A stretch of DNA of 64,000 bases, from the NCBI GenBank assembly GCA_021769135.1, contig JAETTM010000009.1, positions 1 to 64,000 of the forward strand. Direction: 5' to 3'. Numbering within the stretch: the first letter of the stretch is position 1; each line of letters opens with the position of its first letter. This document shows positions 1 through 8,122 of this stretch, in pieces. A program made the translations under genes and the position numbers. This DNA comes from Lachnospiraceae bacterium. GTDB taxonomy: Bacteria > Bacillota > Clostridia > Lachnospirales > Lachnospiraceae. Below the pieces are notes generated by a model that saw only the letters and a list, made by a program, of their open reading frames with translations, was not told the origin of the DNA and did not search any database.

Positions 1-95
1 TCTTTCAGCATATGGCATAAGCTGTTCACGATTGCTTCGCATCCATGATTTCCGCTCCCGGCATGCATATATAAAATGATTTTATTTTCCGCCAT
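1..95 (-). CDS. Polysaccharide pyruvyl transferase family protein, N-terminal fragment (cut by window edge)
   Basis: Only the first 31 codons are in the window. The reading starts at an ATG (93-95) behind an AGAAAGGA ribosome site and gives MAENKIILYMHAGSGNHGCEA followed by IVNS. The G-S-G-N-H-G-C-E-A block near the N-terminus is typical of the CsaB-like pyruvyl transferase family, which transfers pyruvate from PEP to sugars of surface polymers. It begins 35 nt after the stop of ptuB on the same strand, so the polysaccharide operon continues past the defence genes. The identification rests on this short motif only. Confidence 0.6.
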   Translation of the reverse strand, partial: MAENKIILYMHAGSGNHGCEAIVNSLCHMLK

Positions 96-130
96 AACAG
101 TGTCCTTTCTGTTTTTATCGTCTACAACCT

Positions 131-796
131 TTAAGTATGTATAGGCTGCTTTACAAAATCAAGCAGCGCATCGTATAAGCTGGGATAATCGAAATCCTCT
201 TTCAATATTTCCCATTGTTCACAAAACTCCTTTTCGGCACCGCACTTGCAATAAGCCTGATAGTCTTTCATAAAATGAATAATTATCCTTCTCCGGGCCT
301 TTATAAGCCCTTCTCTGTTCATACCTGTATGACTAATCGTAGTCTCAGCCCTTTTATCATCCTCTATTGCTTCGTATTCGCCGGTTGTCAAATTTAACCT
401 CAAAAACTTTTCAATTTCTTCTTTCGAAGGATCTAAAATGGGATGTTCAAAATTCCATTTTGCTTTTTTATAACTCGTATTGCATATCTCGCAGCACCAA
501 TGCATATTTTCCCATTCAAAAGTATATTGATAAAAAATCGGCAAAGATTTCGGCTTTAAATGTTCTATTCTCCCATACGAACTAATGCCAACCACTGCTT
601 CGCAATAACAGCAATGATTTTTGTACATTTTTTCCAAAGCCTTCTGTACATCTATCTGCCTATATTTATTTTTAAAGCTATCATCAACTTTTGTATATGA
701 ACCCACCCTGCCAATTTCAGCCAGCAATTCTTCCGTCCACTTAGCCGAATTGTTCTTCAAGCTATCGGGAATGGGCAAACGCTTTACTTTTCTCAA
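131..796 (-). CDS. ptuB: PtuB-like HNH nuclease of a Septu defence system
   Basis: A 221-aa protein of the TIGR02646-type HNH family. The zinc/HNH core is visible: H-C-C-Y-C at residues 61-65, the I-E-H histidine at 77-79, and C-C-E-I-C-N at 101-106. The HNH core lies in the first half, as in PtuB proteins. In Septu, PtuB is the nuclease effector held and controlled by the PtuA ATPase; it is thought to cut nucleic acid during phage infection. Its ATG overlaps the stop of ptuA by 4 nt (ATGA), so the two are translationally coupled. The TIGR02646 family also occurs with retron Ec78, but the only reverse transcriptase here is 29 kb away and belongs to another retron type, so a stand-alone Septu is the better reading. 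Confidence 0.82.
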   Translation of the reverse strand: MRKVKRLPIPDSLKNNSAKWTEELLAEIGRVGSYTKVDDSFKNKYRQIDVQKALEKMYKNHCCYCEAVVGISSYGRIEHLKPKSLPIFYQYTFEWENMHWCCEICNTSYKKAKWNFEHPILDPSKEEIEKFLRLNLTTGEYEAIEDDKRAETTISHTGMNREGLIKARRRIIIHFMKDYQAYCKCGAEKEFCEQWEILKEDFDYPSLYDALLDFVKQPIHT

Positions 797-2133
797 AATT
801 TTTCTCCTAATATTTCTTTCATCGACATAAATGCCGCTTCTTCAATGGCAATATCGTCCTCCGGCAGCATCTCGCTTAGTTCCTCAATCAGTTTTATATA
901 AGCTTCCCTATCCTGTTCTTGCATGTCGCCAGATATTTTACTTTTTGCCAGTTCGGACAAACGTTTCAATTTAGCCATTGTTTCAGGGTCACGGTTATCA
1001 GTATGCATATATTCCTTCAAAACACTGTCTGCCATCCATCCCTTTACCGTTTTCCCAAATACTACTTCCGAAGGCTTATCAAGAAATACATCTTCCAGAT
1101 GAAGCATAATAAGATTTTCCTCTTTGCAGGATGCTACAATAATAGGAGAATGCGTTGTCGCAATAAACTGTACCATTGGAAAAGTATTTTTCAAAGCGTC
1201 TACTACTTTCCATTGCCACTTTGGATGAAGATGCATATCTATTTCATCTATTAATACAATTCCTGGCGTCTTTTCCGTAATTTCTTCCAACAAATCAGGG
1301 TTTAAAACAGCCATACGGTATGCTATATCGAATACCATCCCTAACAGATTTCTAAATCCGGAGCTCAATAACCGAATTGGCAACACTTCCTCTGTATTGG
1401 AATATAGCAATTCTTCCGTACGTTTATCGTAGTAAATATGAATTCTTTCATCTTCCTGCATGAACTGCATAAACTTGGCAACTGTCTTTTTCACAATTTC
1501 ATACTCTAAGATAGTTTCACCCTGCTGCCATGCAATCTGTTCCATCTTTTTGCACCAATTGGAAAGCATTTTATCATTCGCTGCCTCTTCCAGACAGTCC
1601 ACATATCCTACTACCCTGGAATGATCGTCTGAAAACGGGTTTTCCCACTTGTCTTTTTTCTGATTGGACACCCTTGAAAAACTTTGATAACTTATTACTG
1701 GCAAAACTGCATATCGATTATCTGCCATTGCTTTGGCCGCTCTACAAATATCTCTGGGTTCTACTGTGGAACGCGCACTTTTAATACTTTTCTTCTGCCT
1801 CACAAATTGAAATAAATGATTTTCGGGCTCACCTTTATTTCCTATATTTAATTCCAGGCAGGCTTTTACAGAAATGGGCGTTTTATAAATAATATTATTG
1901 GAACCAGTTCCCGTCAGCTGATTTTCACGCCTAATTTCATCTTTTGAAAAATGTATGGTACTCACACCATCAATCCCTGAAAGAAATCCTCCAAGGGCGA
2001 CCGCAATTGCTTCCAGAACGGACGTTTTTCCCGTTCCATTGTTTCCGATTATAAGGTTTACTGCTCTTGTAAAACTAAAATCTGCGTTCTTAATCCCTTT
2101 GAAATTCTCAATATGAATATTCGATAAATACAT
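793..2133 (-). CDS. ptuA: PtuA-like AAA ATPase of a Septu defence system
   Basis: A 446-aa SMC/OLD-like ATPase. It opens with the usual 'L-S-N-I-H-I-E-N-F-K-G-I' strand, has a Walker A GNNGTGKTS at residues 30-38, and near residues 291-305 a Walker B GIVLIDEID followed by H-L-H-P-K-W-Q and then A-T-T-H-S-P. This is the arrangement of the overcoming-lysogenisation/AAA15 group. I start at the ATG at 2133, because AAGGAAGG lies just upstream and the frame above it has no ribosome site. PtuA binds nucleotide and scaffolds PtuB. The gene begins 16 nt after the restored stop of the upstream glycosyltransferase (see 2150-2290), with no obvious promoter between them, so it is probably transcribed with the glycan operon. 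Confidence 0.82.
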   Translation of the reverse strand: MYLSNIHIENFKGIKNADFSFTRAVNLIIGNNGTGKTSVLEAIAVALGGFLSGIDGVSTIHFSKDEIRRENQLTGTGSNNIIYKTPISVKACLELNIGNKGEPENHLFQFVRQKKSIKSARSTVEPRDICRAAKAMADNRYAVLPVISYQSFSRVSNQKKDKWENPFSDDHSRVVGYVDCLEEAANDKMLSNWCKKMEQIAWQQGETILEYEIVKKTVAKFMQFMQEDERIHIYYDKRTEELLYSNTEEVLPIRLLSSGFRNLLGMVFDIAYRMAVLNPDLLEEITEKTPGIVLIDEIDMHLHPKWQWKVVDALKNTFPMVQFIATTHSPIIVASCKEENLIMLHLEDVFLDKPSEVVFGKTVKGWMADSVLKEYMHTDNRDPETMAKLKRLSELAKSKISGDMQEQDREAYIKLIEELSEMLPEDDIAIEEAAFMSMKEILGEKF

Positions 2134-2214
2134 ATGGCCTTCCTTTTCCTTATCTCTTCTTCCAATGATACAACCACATATACGCCCCCGGCGCATACCG
2201 GTACAGCGTCACCT

Positions 2215-3084
2215 TCAGCCGATACCCCGCATCCAGCCCCTGATAAGCTTTCCCATATTTGCGGTGCAGACAACCTGGTCCATATAGCTGTTCCTGAACC
2301 CTTTGTTCATAGCGCCTTCTTCATTGATATAATAGCCGTACCCTTTGTAGACGCTCCGGCAAAACTGCTTCCCGCCCCGGGCCAGTTCCAGCAGGAAAAG
2401 CATATCCTCCCCAATGGTCAGCCCCTCCTCAAAGCGCAATGCCCCTATGGATGACTTCTTATAAAGTTTGCTCCAGCATCTGGTATCGCTTCTGAGGATT
2501 CCTTTTTCTATGAATTCTCTTCCCGACAGCGTTTCTATCCTTTCACGCCCAATGTCTTCTTTTCCGCCTATTCCTTCCTCTCCGATTCCATCCGCCGATT
2601 GCGCCGTATTTCTTGTTGCTCCCCTCCATGGAGCATTTTCCGTTTTTCCGTAAGCGGTTCTTCCACAAGCCACATCTGTATCCGGCCTGTCCTCCGCCTT
2701 TCCCCGAAATTCAAAATATCCGCACCCGGCCACATCGCTGCCGGTTTCTTCCAGCATTCCGGCCAGATGCTCCACCATATCCTCCAATAGGTAATCATCC
2801 ACATCCGCAAAACCCACATATTCACCGCTGCATTCCTCTATCCCCTTATTCCTGGCCGCCGAAACGCCTGCATTTTTTACATGGTATACCTTCACCTGGC
2901 TATATTTATCTGCGAAATCATCGCAAAGCCTGCCGCTTCCATCCGTAGAGCCGTCATCAATGAGTAAAATTTCCATAATAGAATAAGTCTGTGCCAGCAG
3001 GCTTTCCATACATCGGCTTATATATAAAGCGCCATTATATACGGGCACTATTATGCTTACTTTTTTTTTCTTAAATTCTTGCAT
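2215..3084 (-). CDS. Family 2 glycosyltransferase with a frameshifted C-terminus
   Basis: GT-A fold glycosyltransferase, 289 aa as read. N-terminal VSIIVPVYNG, L-L-I-D-D-G-S-T-D and the D-V-D-D metal site (G-F-A-D-V-D-D-Y) are clear. The middle carries a Gly/Arg/Asp-rich insert before S-R-C-W-S-K-L-Y and G-E-D-M-L-F. The frame ends early at 2215. Another frame from about 2270 to 2150 encodes a normal GT2 tail (L-H-R-K-Y-G-K-A-Y, then YRLKVTLYRYAPGAYMW and a Lys-rich end) with a TAA at 2150-2152. One missing base near 2270-2276 explains this. The ORF is open to 3123; I prefer ATG 3084, which has GGGGGT upstream. A run of nine A (3061-3069) lies just inside the start and could also slip. Confidence 0.75.
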   Translation of the reverse strand: MQEFKKKKVSIIVPVYNGALYISRCMESLLAQTYSIMEILLIDDGSTDGSGRLCDDFADKYSQVKVYHVKNAGVSAARNKGIEECSGEYVGFADVDDYLLEDMVEHLAGMLEETGSDVAGCGYFEFRGKAEDRPDTDVACGRTAYGKTENAPWRGATRNTAQSADGIGEEGIGGKEDIGRERIETLSGREFIEKGILRSDTRCWSKLYKKSSIGALRFEEGLTIGEDMLFLLELARGGKQFCRSVYKGYGYYINEEGAMNKGFRNSYMDQVVCTANMGKLIRGWMRGIG

Positions 3085-3138
3085 GCCAACCCCCATACCG
3101 CTCCTGGCGGCGCCAGCCATCAATGGCGTAAAAAAGCT

Positions 3139-4245
3139 TCATTCCTTCCTCGCTCCATCATGCACCATGAAAACCAGCCTTAGCGCGGCTATTGCCCACT
3201 TCCACGGATGCCGCAGCACAAAATACAGCAGCCGGTTTGTCTTATTCCCAACGGAAACGGGGCTCGAAGCGATGATTTCCCGGTTTTCCTTCTCACCGCA
3301 TATTGTTTTCACCCTGTTTCCATATCCTTTTTCCCCGCTGCGTATTTCATTTTTAAGGGCTAACAGCAGCAGATAAATATATTCCTTATCCGCCTGGGTT
3401 TTCCCGCTTTCCCTGCCTTTAGCCTTATAAATTTCCTTGATTGTCCGGTACAGGGTTTTTATTCCTTCGTACATCCCGGCATCGTATTTGTGCACCATCG
3501 ATGTATCATTATAAAAATAATGGTAAAACAGCGCACCCTCCATAATTACCACCCGCCTGCAGTCCAATAGGGCAGGAAGGACAATGTTTACATCCTCTCC
3601 CATTGTTATATGTGGATTGGAATATTTTATATTATCTTCAATCAGGCTTCGGGAAAAAAGCTTCATGCAGCGGGACATGGAAATTTTTCGGTTCTCATGC
3701 CCGAGCAAATTCTCCTTTATCTCCCCCTGCAGTCTTTCCCCCTCATAAATTCCCGGCTCCAAGCCATGAAAATGCTCCGTTTCCTTTCCAGGGCGATTAA
3801 TCACAAAATTGCAGCAGATGATTTCCTTTTTGTCCTCCTTCCGTAAGGAAAGGTTTTTTCGAAAGGAAAGATTTCCCTCTGTGGAAGGATTTTTCCCTGT
3901 AAAAGCATTTTCCTCCGGAGAAAGATATGCCGCCATTTTCTCCAGCATATCCCTTTCCACCCAGTCATCGCTGTCCACAAAGCACAAATATTCCCCTGTG
4001 CTTGCCTTTACTCCCGCCTGCCAGGCGCTGACCAGTCCGCCGTTTTCCTTATGGACTACCCGTATTCTTTCATCCAGCTCACCATAGCCGTCGCACATCG
4101 CCGGGCATTCATCCGGCGAACCGTCATCCACTAAAACAATCTCCGTCTCCCGGTATGTCTGGTTAAGCAGGCTGTCCACGCACCGCTCCAAATATTTTTC
4201 TGTCCGATACACCGGCACAATAATGCTAATCTTCCTGTCCGCCAT
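3139..4245 (-). CDS. Family 2 glycosyltransferase
   Basis: A 368-aa inverting GT-A glycosyltransferase acting in the cytoplasm on nucleotide sugars. ISIIVPVYRTEKYLERCVDS at the N-terminus, V-L-V-D-D-G-S-P-D, then K-E-N-G-G-L-V-S-A-W and the D-S-D-D-W metal motif near residue 90. Between roughly residues 105 and 135 there is a short stretch of imperfect N/S-F-R-K repeats (TGKNPSTEGNLSFRKNLSLR), an unusual low-complexity insert. The second half has S-R-C-M-K-L-F and M-G-E-D-V-N, as in its downstream paralogue at 2215. The stop lies 9 nt before the next start, so the genes share an operon. Donor and acceptor cannot be told from sequence. Confidence 0.85.
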   Translation of the reverse strand: MADRKISIIVPVYRTEKYLERCVDSLLNQTYRETEIVLVDDGSPDECPAMCDGYGELDERIRVVHKENGGLVSAWQAGVKASTGEYLCFVDSDDWVERDMLEKMAAYLSPEENAFTGKNPSTEGNLSFRKNLSLRKEDKKEIICCNFVINRPGKETEHFHGLEPGIYEGERLQGEIKENLLGHENRKISMSRCMKLFSRSLIEDNIKYSNPHITMGEDVNIVLPALLDCRRVVIMEGALFYHYFYNDTSMVHKYDAGMYEGIKTLYRTIKEIYKAKGRESGKTQADKEYIYLLLLALKNEIRSGEKGYGNRVKTICGEKENREIIASSPVSVGNKTNRLLYFVLRHPWKWAIAALRLVFMVHDGARKE

Positions 4246-4254
4246 CCTTTACCC

Positions 4255-5487
4255 TTAAGCTCCCCAGTATCCGCAAAGCAGGTCATAGACCTTCCTGTTT
4301 AAAATGCGGTAATCAAATGCCTTGGAATTCTCATAGGCATTTCTCGAATATACATCATAGTGGGCTTCTATCCGCCCGATTGCAGCCCGTATGCTTTCCG
4401 CCGTTCCGTCCGTTTCTTCCGAATCCTGCCCGAAATGAAGCGCTTCGCCGATTCCCCCCACATTAGTGCTGACCACCGGAAGACCATAGCTGATAGCTTC
4501 CAGAATCGTCATGGGGATTCCTTCAAAAGCGGAATTCATCACCAGGATATCGGAGCTTTGCATGTATTCTTTCACCTCTCCTGGCGGCACAGCGCCTACG
4601 AAGCGGATACACTCGCCCGCATAAGATATGAGATTGTGATATTCCTCCCCGTCTCCCACGATGGTCAGGCGCATCTTGCCAGTATTTCCGCTCTGGCCTG
4701 CATACTCTCCCCATTCCGCTTTTTCGCGTTCCGCATTTCCATTGTCCGCATTTCCGCCCCGGCCTATGCTCCCCATATCCGCTATCGCCCGGATAATCGG
4801 CTCCACCCGCTTATCCTTGGAAAGGCGGCCGACAAATAATATTTCCCGGACTTTTCCTTCCTTAAGCACATGCCTTCCCTCGGGAAGTTCCGGGCAGATA
4901 ATGGAATTCCCCACTTGCACCAGATTCGAGTTATACGGCTTATAATCCCTTAAGCTGTCCTTATCCAGCAGCAAAATTAAGTTGGCGCTTCTCAACACCC
5001 ATTTCAGATAAAGGACAAAGCCTTTTTTCACCAGCACGTTTTTCCGGAAAAACCGGAATCCTTTTTCCATATTGAAATAGCTGCCATGGGAAAAAATCAC
5101 ACACCGCGCCGCCGGACAGAAAAGCTTCACGATTCCGTACGCCTCCGGCGAATGCACATAATTACAATCCCTTTTGGTTATTCTTAACAGTTTCCTGCAC
5201 TTTAACAGCCCTTTCACATATTTCAGCCGAAGGGAGCTGGCCGTATTCCCCAGGTCTTTCTCCGCCGTTGTCACGGGCAGAAAGGCAATCCGCCTGCCGT
5301 AAAGGTTTATTTTCTTTATTTTTCCTATTTCCTCTTCACAGAGCGTCACGCCCACCAGCACAATATCTTCCGTCCGTTCCGGATGCTCCTCGCAGACAAA
5401 ACGGAGAAAATTGCCGATGCTTGTGAGCTGCCCCCCGATGGGAAAATCTATGAAATTTGAAGTATCATATATAAATAGCCTGCTCAC
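4255..5487 (-). CDS. Family 4 glycosyltransferase (GT-B)
   Basis: A 410-aa GT-B protein. The C-terminal Rossmann half shows I-L-F-V-G-R-L-S-K-D-K-R, L-T-I-V-G-D-G-E-E and the donor-binding N-S-A-F-E-G-I-P-M-T-I-L-E-A-I-S-Y-G (E-x7-E) signature. A Gly/Asn/Ala-rich linker near residues 240-270 separates the strands. The start is a GTG (5485-5487) that overlaps the TGA of the upstream gene (GTGA), with GGAAGGA as ribosome site. This supports translational coupling with the GT4 at 5484-6710. It probably adds one internal sugar of the repeat unit; the sugar is unknown. Confidence 0.85.
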   Translation of the reverse strand: MSRLFIYDTSNFIDFPIGGQLTSIGNFLRFVCEEHPERTEDIVLVGVTLCEEEIGKIKKINLYGRRIAFLPVTTAEKDLGNTASSLRLKYVKGLLKCRKLLRITKRDCNYVHSPEAYGIVKLFCPAARCVIFSHGSYFNMEKGFRFFRKNVLVKKGFVLYLKWVLRSANLILLLDKDSLRDYKPYNSNLVQVGNSIICPELPEGRHVLKEGKVREILFVGRLSKDKRVEPIIRAIADMGSIGRGGNADNGNAEREKAEWGEYAGQSGNTGKMRLTIVGDGEEYHNLISYAGECIRFVGAVPPGEVKEYMQSSDILVMNSAFEGIPMTILEAISYGLPVVSTNVGGIGEALHFGQDSEETDGTAESIRAAIGRIEAHYDVYSRNAYENSKAFDYRILNRKVYDLLCGYWGA

Positions 5488-6710
5488 TCAAACAATTCCT
5501 TCCAATATAATTCAGTCCTGCTTTCCCAGGAAAAGCGTTGGATATTGCGGTACCCCTTTTCTATCAGCTCCGCCCTTAATTCTTCCTTTTCCGTTACATC
5601 AATCAGCGCCTGGGCCACCGCCGCCAGGTCATCCGGCTCTACCAAAATCCCCGCATCCTGCACGATTTCCGGCAGACTGCTCCGACCAGAGCATACCACC
5701 GGCACCCCCAGCTGCATTGCTTCCAATGGCGGGAAGCCGAAGCCTTCCACATAGGACAGGAATAAATACGCCCTCGCCCCGGCCACTACCCGGCATACTT
5801 CATCAAAGCCCTGAAAAAATTTATGACATGTCACATGGGCCGCGGCCTCTTTTCCCATCCCCTTATACAAAGAAGTATCCTCAATGCCGATTACCACAAG
5901 GCGCAGCGGATGGGCCGCTTTTTTATAATATTCCTCATAGGCTTTCAAAACCCCTTTTGCGTTCTTGTGGGGCAGGGCGGATGTCATCGCCACGATATAG
6001 GAATCAGCAGCATCCCCTGCCTTCTCAAAGGACACATCGTTGAGCCCATTATGAATCACCGCTATTTTCCCGCCGCATCCGGGAACCTTGTCCAATATAT
6101 CCTTTCTGGAAGCTTCCGAAATGGTGATAATCCTCCCCGCCTTTTTCATGGAAGTCTTCAGCCGGCTCATAATATAAGCATTTTCCAACCTATTAAAAAA
6201 TCCCGGGTAATGCTTGTCATAATAGAAAGGGATTAAATCATGGATGATAATGGTATCCTTGATTTTCCTGCCCCCCTTGCAGCTCCCAATGTTCCCCTTC
6301 CTGCTTATGGGGCGGTATCCCCTGGGAAAGAGAATCCGGTCCGCCTGATAGTTTGCGGCATATTTTTTTACCAGCCATAGTTCCCATAAAATGCAGTATA
6401 ATTTATTTAACGGGTTCCCGTCCACTTCCACGAATGTCACGCCTGGCACGTCGAATTCTTCCCTGTTATAGGAATTCCCCAGCACGATGATAGTGTCCTG
6501 TCCGCCGCCTCCGTTTTTATCCGACGCCATGCCGCTGCTTACGCCTGACCTCCCGCCGCCACTTCCATCCTGTTTTCCATCCGGTTCTTCCTGCGCTTTT
6601 ACCTGCGCCCGTGCCCCCAAATGGCGGGTTATGCTTAATGCCAGATTATAAATGCCGATACTCTTTCCCGCCCCTTTGACCAGCTTAAAGCAGTCAATCA
6701 CTAAATTCAT
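5484..6710 (-). CDS. Family 4 glycosyltransferase (mannosyltransferase-like)
   Basis: 408 aa, GT-B. The N-terminus (MNLVIDCFKLVKGAGKSIGI) resembles WbaZ/RfaB-type mannosyltransferases, in which a G-x-G-x-S-x-G-I-Y segment leads. Residues about 47-70 form a Gly/Ser/Asp-rich linker. I-I-T-I-S-E-A-S-R-K-D is followed by V-A-M-T-S-A-L-P-H-K-N and the donor site L-S-Y-V-E-G-F-G-F-P-P-L-E-A-M. The ATG overlaps the stop of the phosphoglycosyltransferase gene (TAATG) behind GGGAGC. Position directly after the initiating transferase suggests an early step of repeat-unit assembly. Confidence 0.85.
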   Translation of the reverse strand: MNLVIDCFKLVKGAGKSIGIYNLALSITRHLGARAQVKAQEEPDGKQDGSGGGRSGVSSGMASDKNGGGGQDTIIVLGNSYNREEFDVPGVTFVEVDGNPLNKLYCILWELWLVKKYAANYQADRILFPRGYRPISRKGNIGSCKGGRKIKDTIIIHDLIPFYYDKHYPGFFNRLENAYIMSRLKTSMKKAGRIITISEASRKDILDKVPGCGGKIAVIHNGLNDVSFEKAGDAADSYIVAMTSALPHKNAKGVLKAYEEYYKKAAHPLRLVVIGIEDTSLYKGMGKEAAAHVTCHKFFQGFDEVCRVVAGARAYLFLSYVEGFGFPPLEAMQLGVPVVCSGRSSLPEIVQDAGILVEPDDLAAVAQALIDVTEKEELRAELIEKGYRNIQRFSWESRTELYWKELFE

Positions 6711-8122
6711 TATTTTGCTCCCTTTCCAAACAGCACCACCCCTATTGTCTGGAACAGAATCTTAATATCCAGACGCAAAGACCAGTTGTCAATATACATC
6801 AAATCATATTTTACCACATCGTCGAAATCCTCAATGTCGCTTCTTCCGCTCACCTGCCACATGCCTGTCAGCCCAGGCGTCATGCTGATTCTTCTCCTAT
6901 AGTATTGATTATACTTTTCAAATTCATCCGCTGTGGGGGGTCTGGTGCCCACAAGGCTCATATCCCCCTTAAAAACGTTATAGAACTGGGGAAGCTCGTC
7001 GATGCTCGTCTTCCGCAAAAATGCCCCCACCTTCGTAACCCTGGGGTCATTCTCTATTTTGAACATCAGCCCCTTAATTTCATTCTCTTTTTCCAGTTCC
7101 TTCTTCCTCTCCTCAGCATCTATATACATAGAGCGGAATTTATATATTTTAAAGCGCCTTCCGTTCCGGCCGATACGAATTTGGGAAAACAGCACCGGCC
7201 CTTTGGAATCCAGTTTAATGGCCAAAGCCACAAAGGGTAGAAACAGCAGGGTAATCAGCATCCCCACCAAACCTCCCACAATATCCATCACCCGTTTAAT
7301 CAACATCCGCTTATAACTGCTCTGGAACCTGGTATAGGTAATGACCGTATAATTTCCAAAGCTCTCCACTTTGCTGCTGTTGGCATCCATCCCCGGCAGT
7401 TCCAGGCTGTAATGGCAGTCCACCCCCATATCTTTAAAGCCATGGATCATCTTTTCCATATTGCTCTGGGAAACGCCCGGAAGATTTAGAAATACTTCAT
7501 CCAGCGCCATCTGGGTCGCCACCTCAATCAAATCCTCCTTTCCGGCCACCACCGGAATATCCCGAATCTTTTTCCCTTCCATATTATAGTCCAGACATGC
7601 CAATGCCACAATCTGATAATAAATATCCAAATCCTTTTCCAGCCGGTCCAGCGTCTCATCAATCAGATTTCCTTGAGTAACCACCATCACCTTTATGGAA
7701 TTCTGCTCCGAAGAATAATAAGTATGCATCACCTTTTTTACCATCAGGTGAATAAAAAGCGACAAAATTATGTTTAATACAAAGAAATAGAGCAGTACCA
7801 GGCGCGAAAAGACATCCGCCCACTTCATCATTGTCATCAGCAGGTTTACCACCAGAATCATAATGATATTATACTGAAAGACAGCCATCCCTTCCTTCCA
7901 GATATTCCTCTTTAAAAAGTTCCTGTTCCAGTCAAAAAAGAAACTGTATACCGTACAGAAAAGCATCAGGCAAAGGCAGACTAAAAAATGCACATTCCGG
8001 TCTCCCATATCCCTGAAATTCCCGAAACGAATATAGGTGCCGATAATGAATGCCGCAAGAATGCTTATCAAATCCAAAAACCATAAACCATATACTTCTA
8101 CAATCTTGTTCTTCTGTTTCAT
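6710..8122 (-). CDS. Undecaprenyl-phosphate sugar phosphotransferase (WbaP/CpsE-like polyprenyl glycosylphosphotransferase)
   Basis: 470 aa. About four N-terminal hydrophobic helices, a soluble CoA-binding-like middle domain, another hydrophobic segment (D-I-V-G-G-L-V-G-M-L-I), then the bacterial sugar-transferase domain with Q-I-R-I-G-R-N-G-R-R, Y-K-F-R-S-M, T-S-I-D-E-L-P-Q-F and P-G-L-T-G-M-W-Q-V-S-G-R. The Asp-Glu of S-I-D-E-L-P is the catalytic pair of this family. It moves a hexose-1-phosphate onto undecaprenyl phosphate at the membrane to start the repeat unit. Start at ATG 8122 behind GGAGCG; the longer frame has no ribosome site. It overlaps the polymerase stop by ATGA. It is one of two initiating enzymes in the window (the other is at 41862-42503). 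Confidence 0.9.
   Translation of the reverse strand: MKQKNKIVEVYGLWFLDLISILAAFIIGTYIRFGNFRDMGDRNVHFLVCLCLMLFCTVYSFFFDWNRNFLKRNIWKEGMAVFQYNIIMILVVNLLMTMMKWADVFSRLVLLYFFVLNIILSLFIHLMVKKVMHTYYSSEQNSIKVMVVTQGNLIDETLDRLEKDLDIYYQIVALACLDYNMEGKKIRDIPVVAGKEDLIEVATQMALDEVFLNLPGVSQSNMEKMIHGFKDMGVDCHYSLELPGMDANSSKVESFGNYTVITYTRFQSSYKRMLIKRVMDIVGGLVGMLITLLFLPFVALAIKLDSKGPVLFSQIRIGRNGRRFKIYKFRSMYIDAEERKKELEKENEIKGLMFKIENDPRVTKVGAFLRKTSIDELPQFYNVFKGDMSLVGTRPPTADEFEKYNQYYRRRISMTPGLTGMWQVSGRSDIEDFDDVVKYDLMYIDNWSLRLDIKILFQTIGVVLFGKGAK

Noticed and set aside
2058-2273. Minus-strand ORF of 71 codons between the GT2 and ptuA
   Set aside because: It is the third frame across the GT2 3' end; the frame ending at 2150 gives the real GT2 tail and ptuA starts at 2133.
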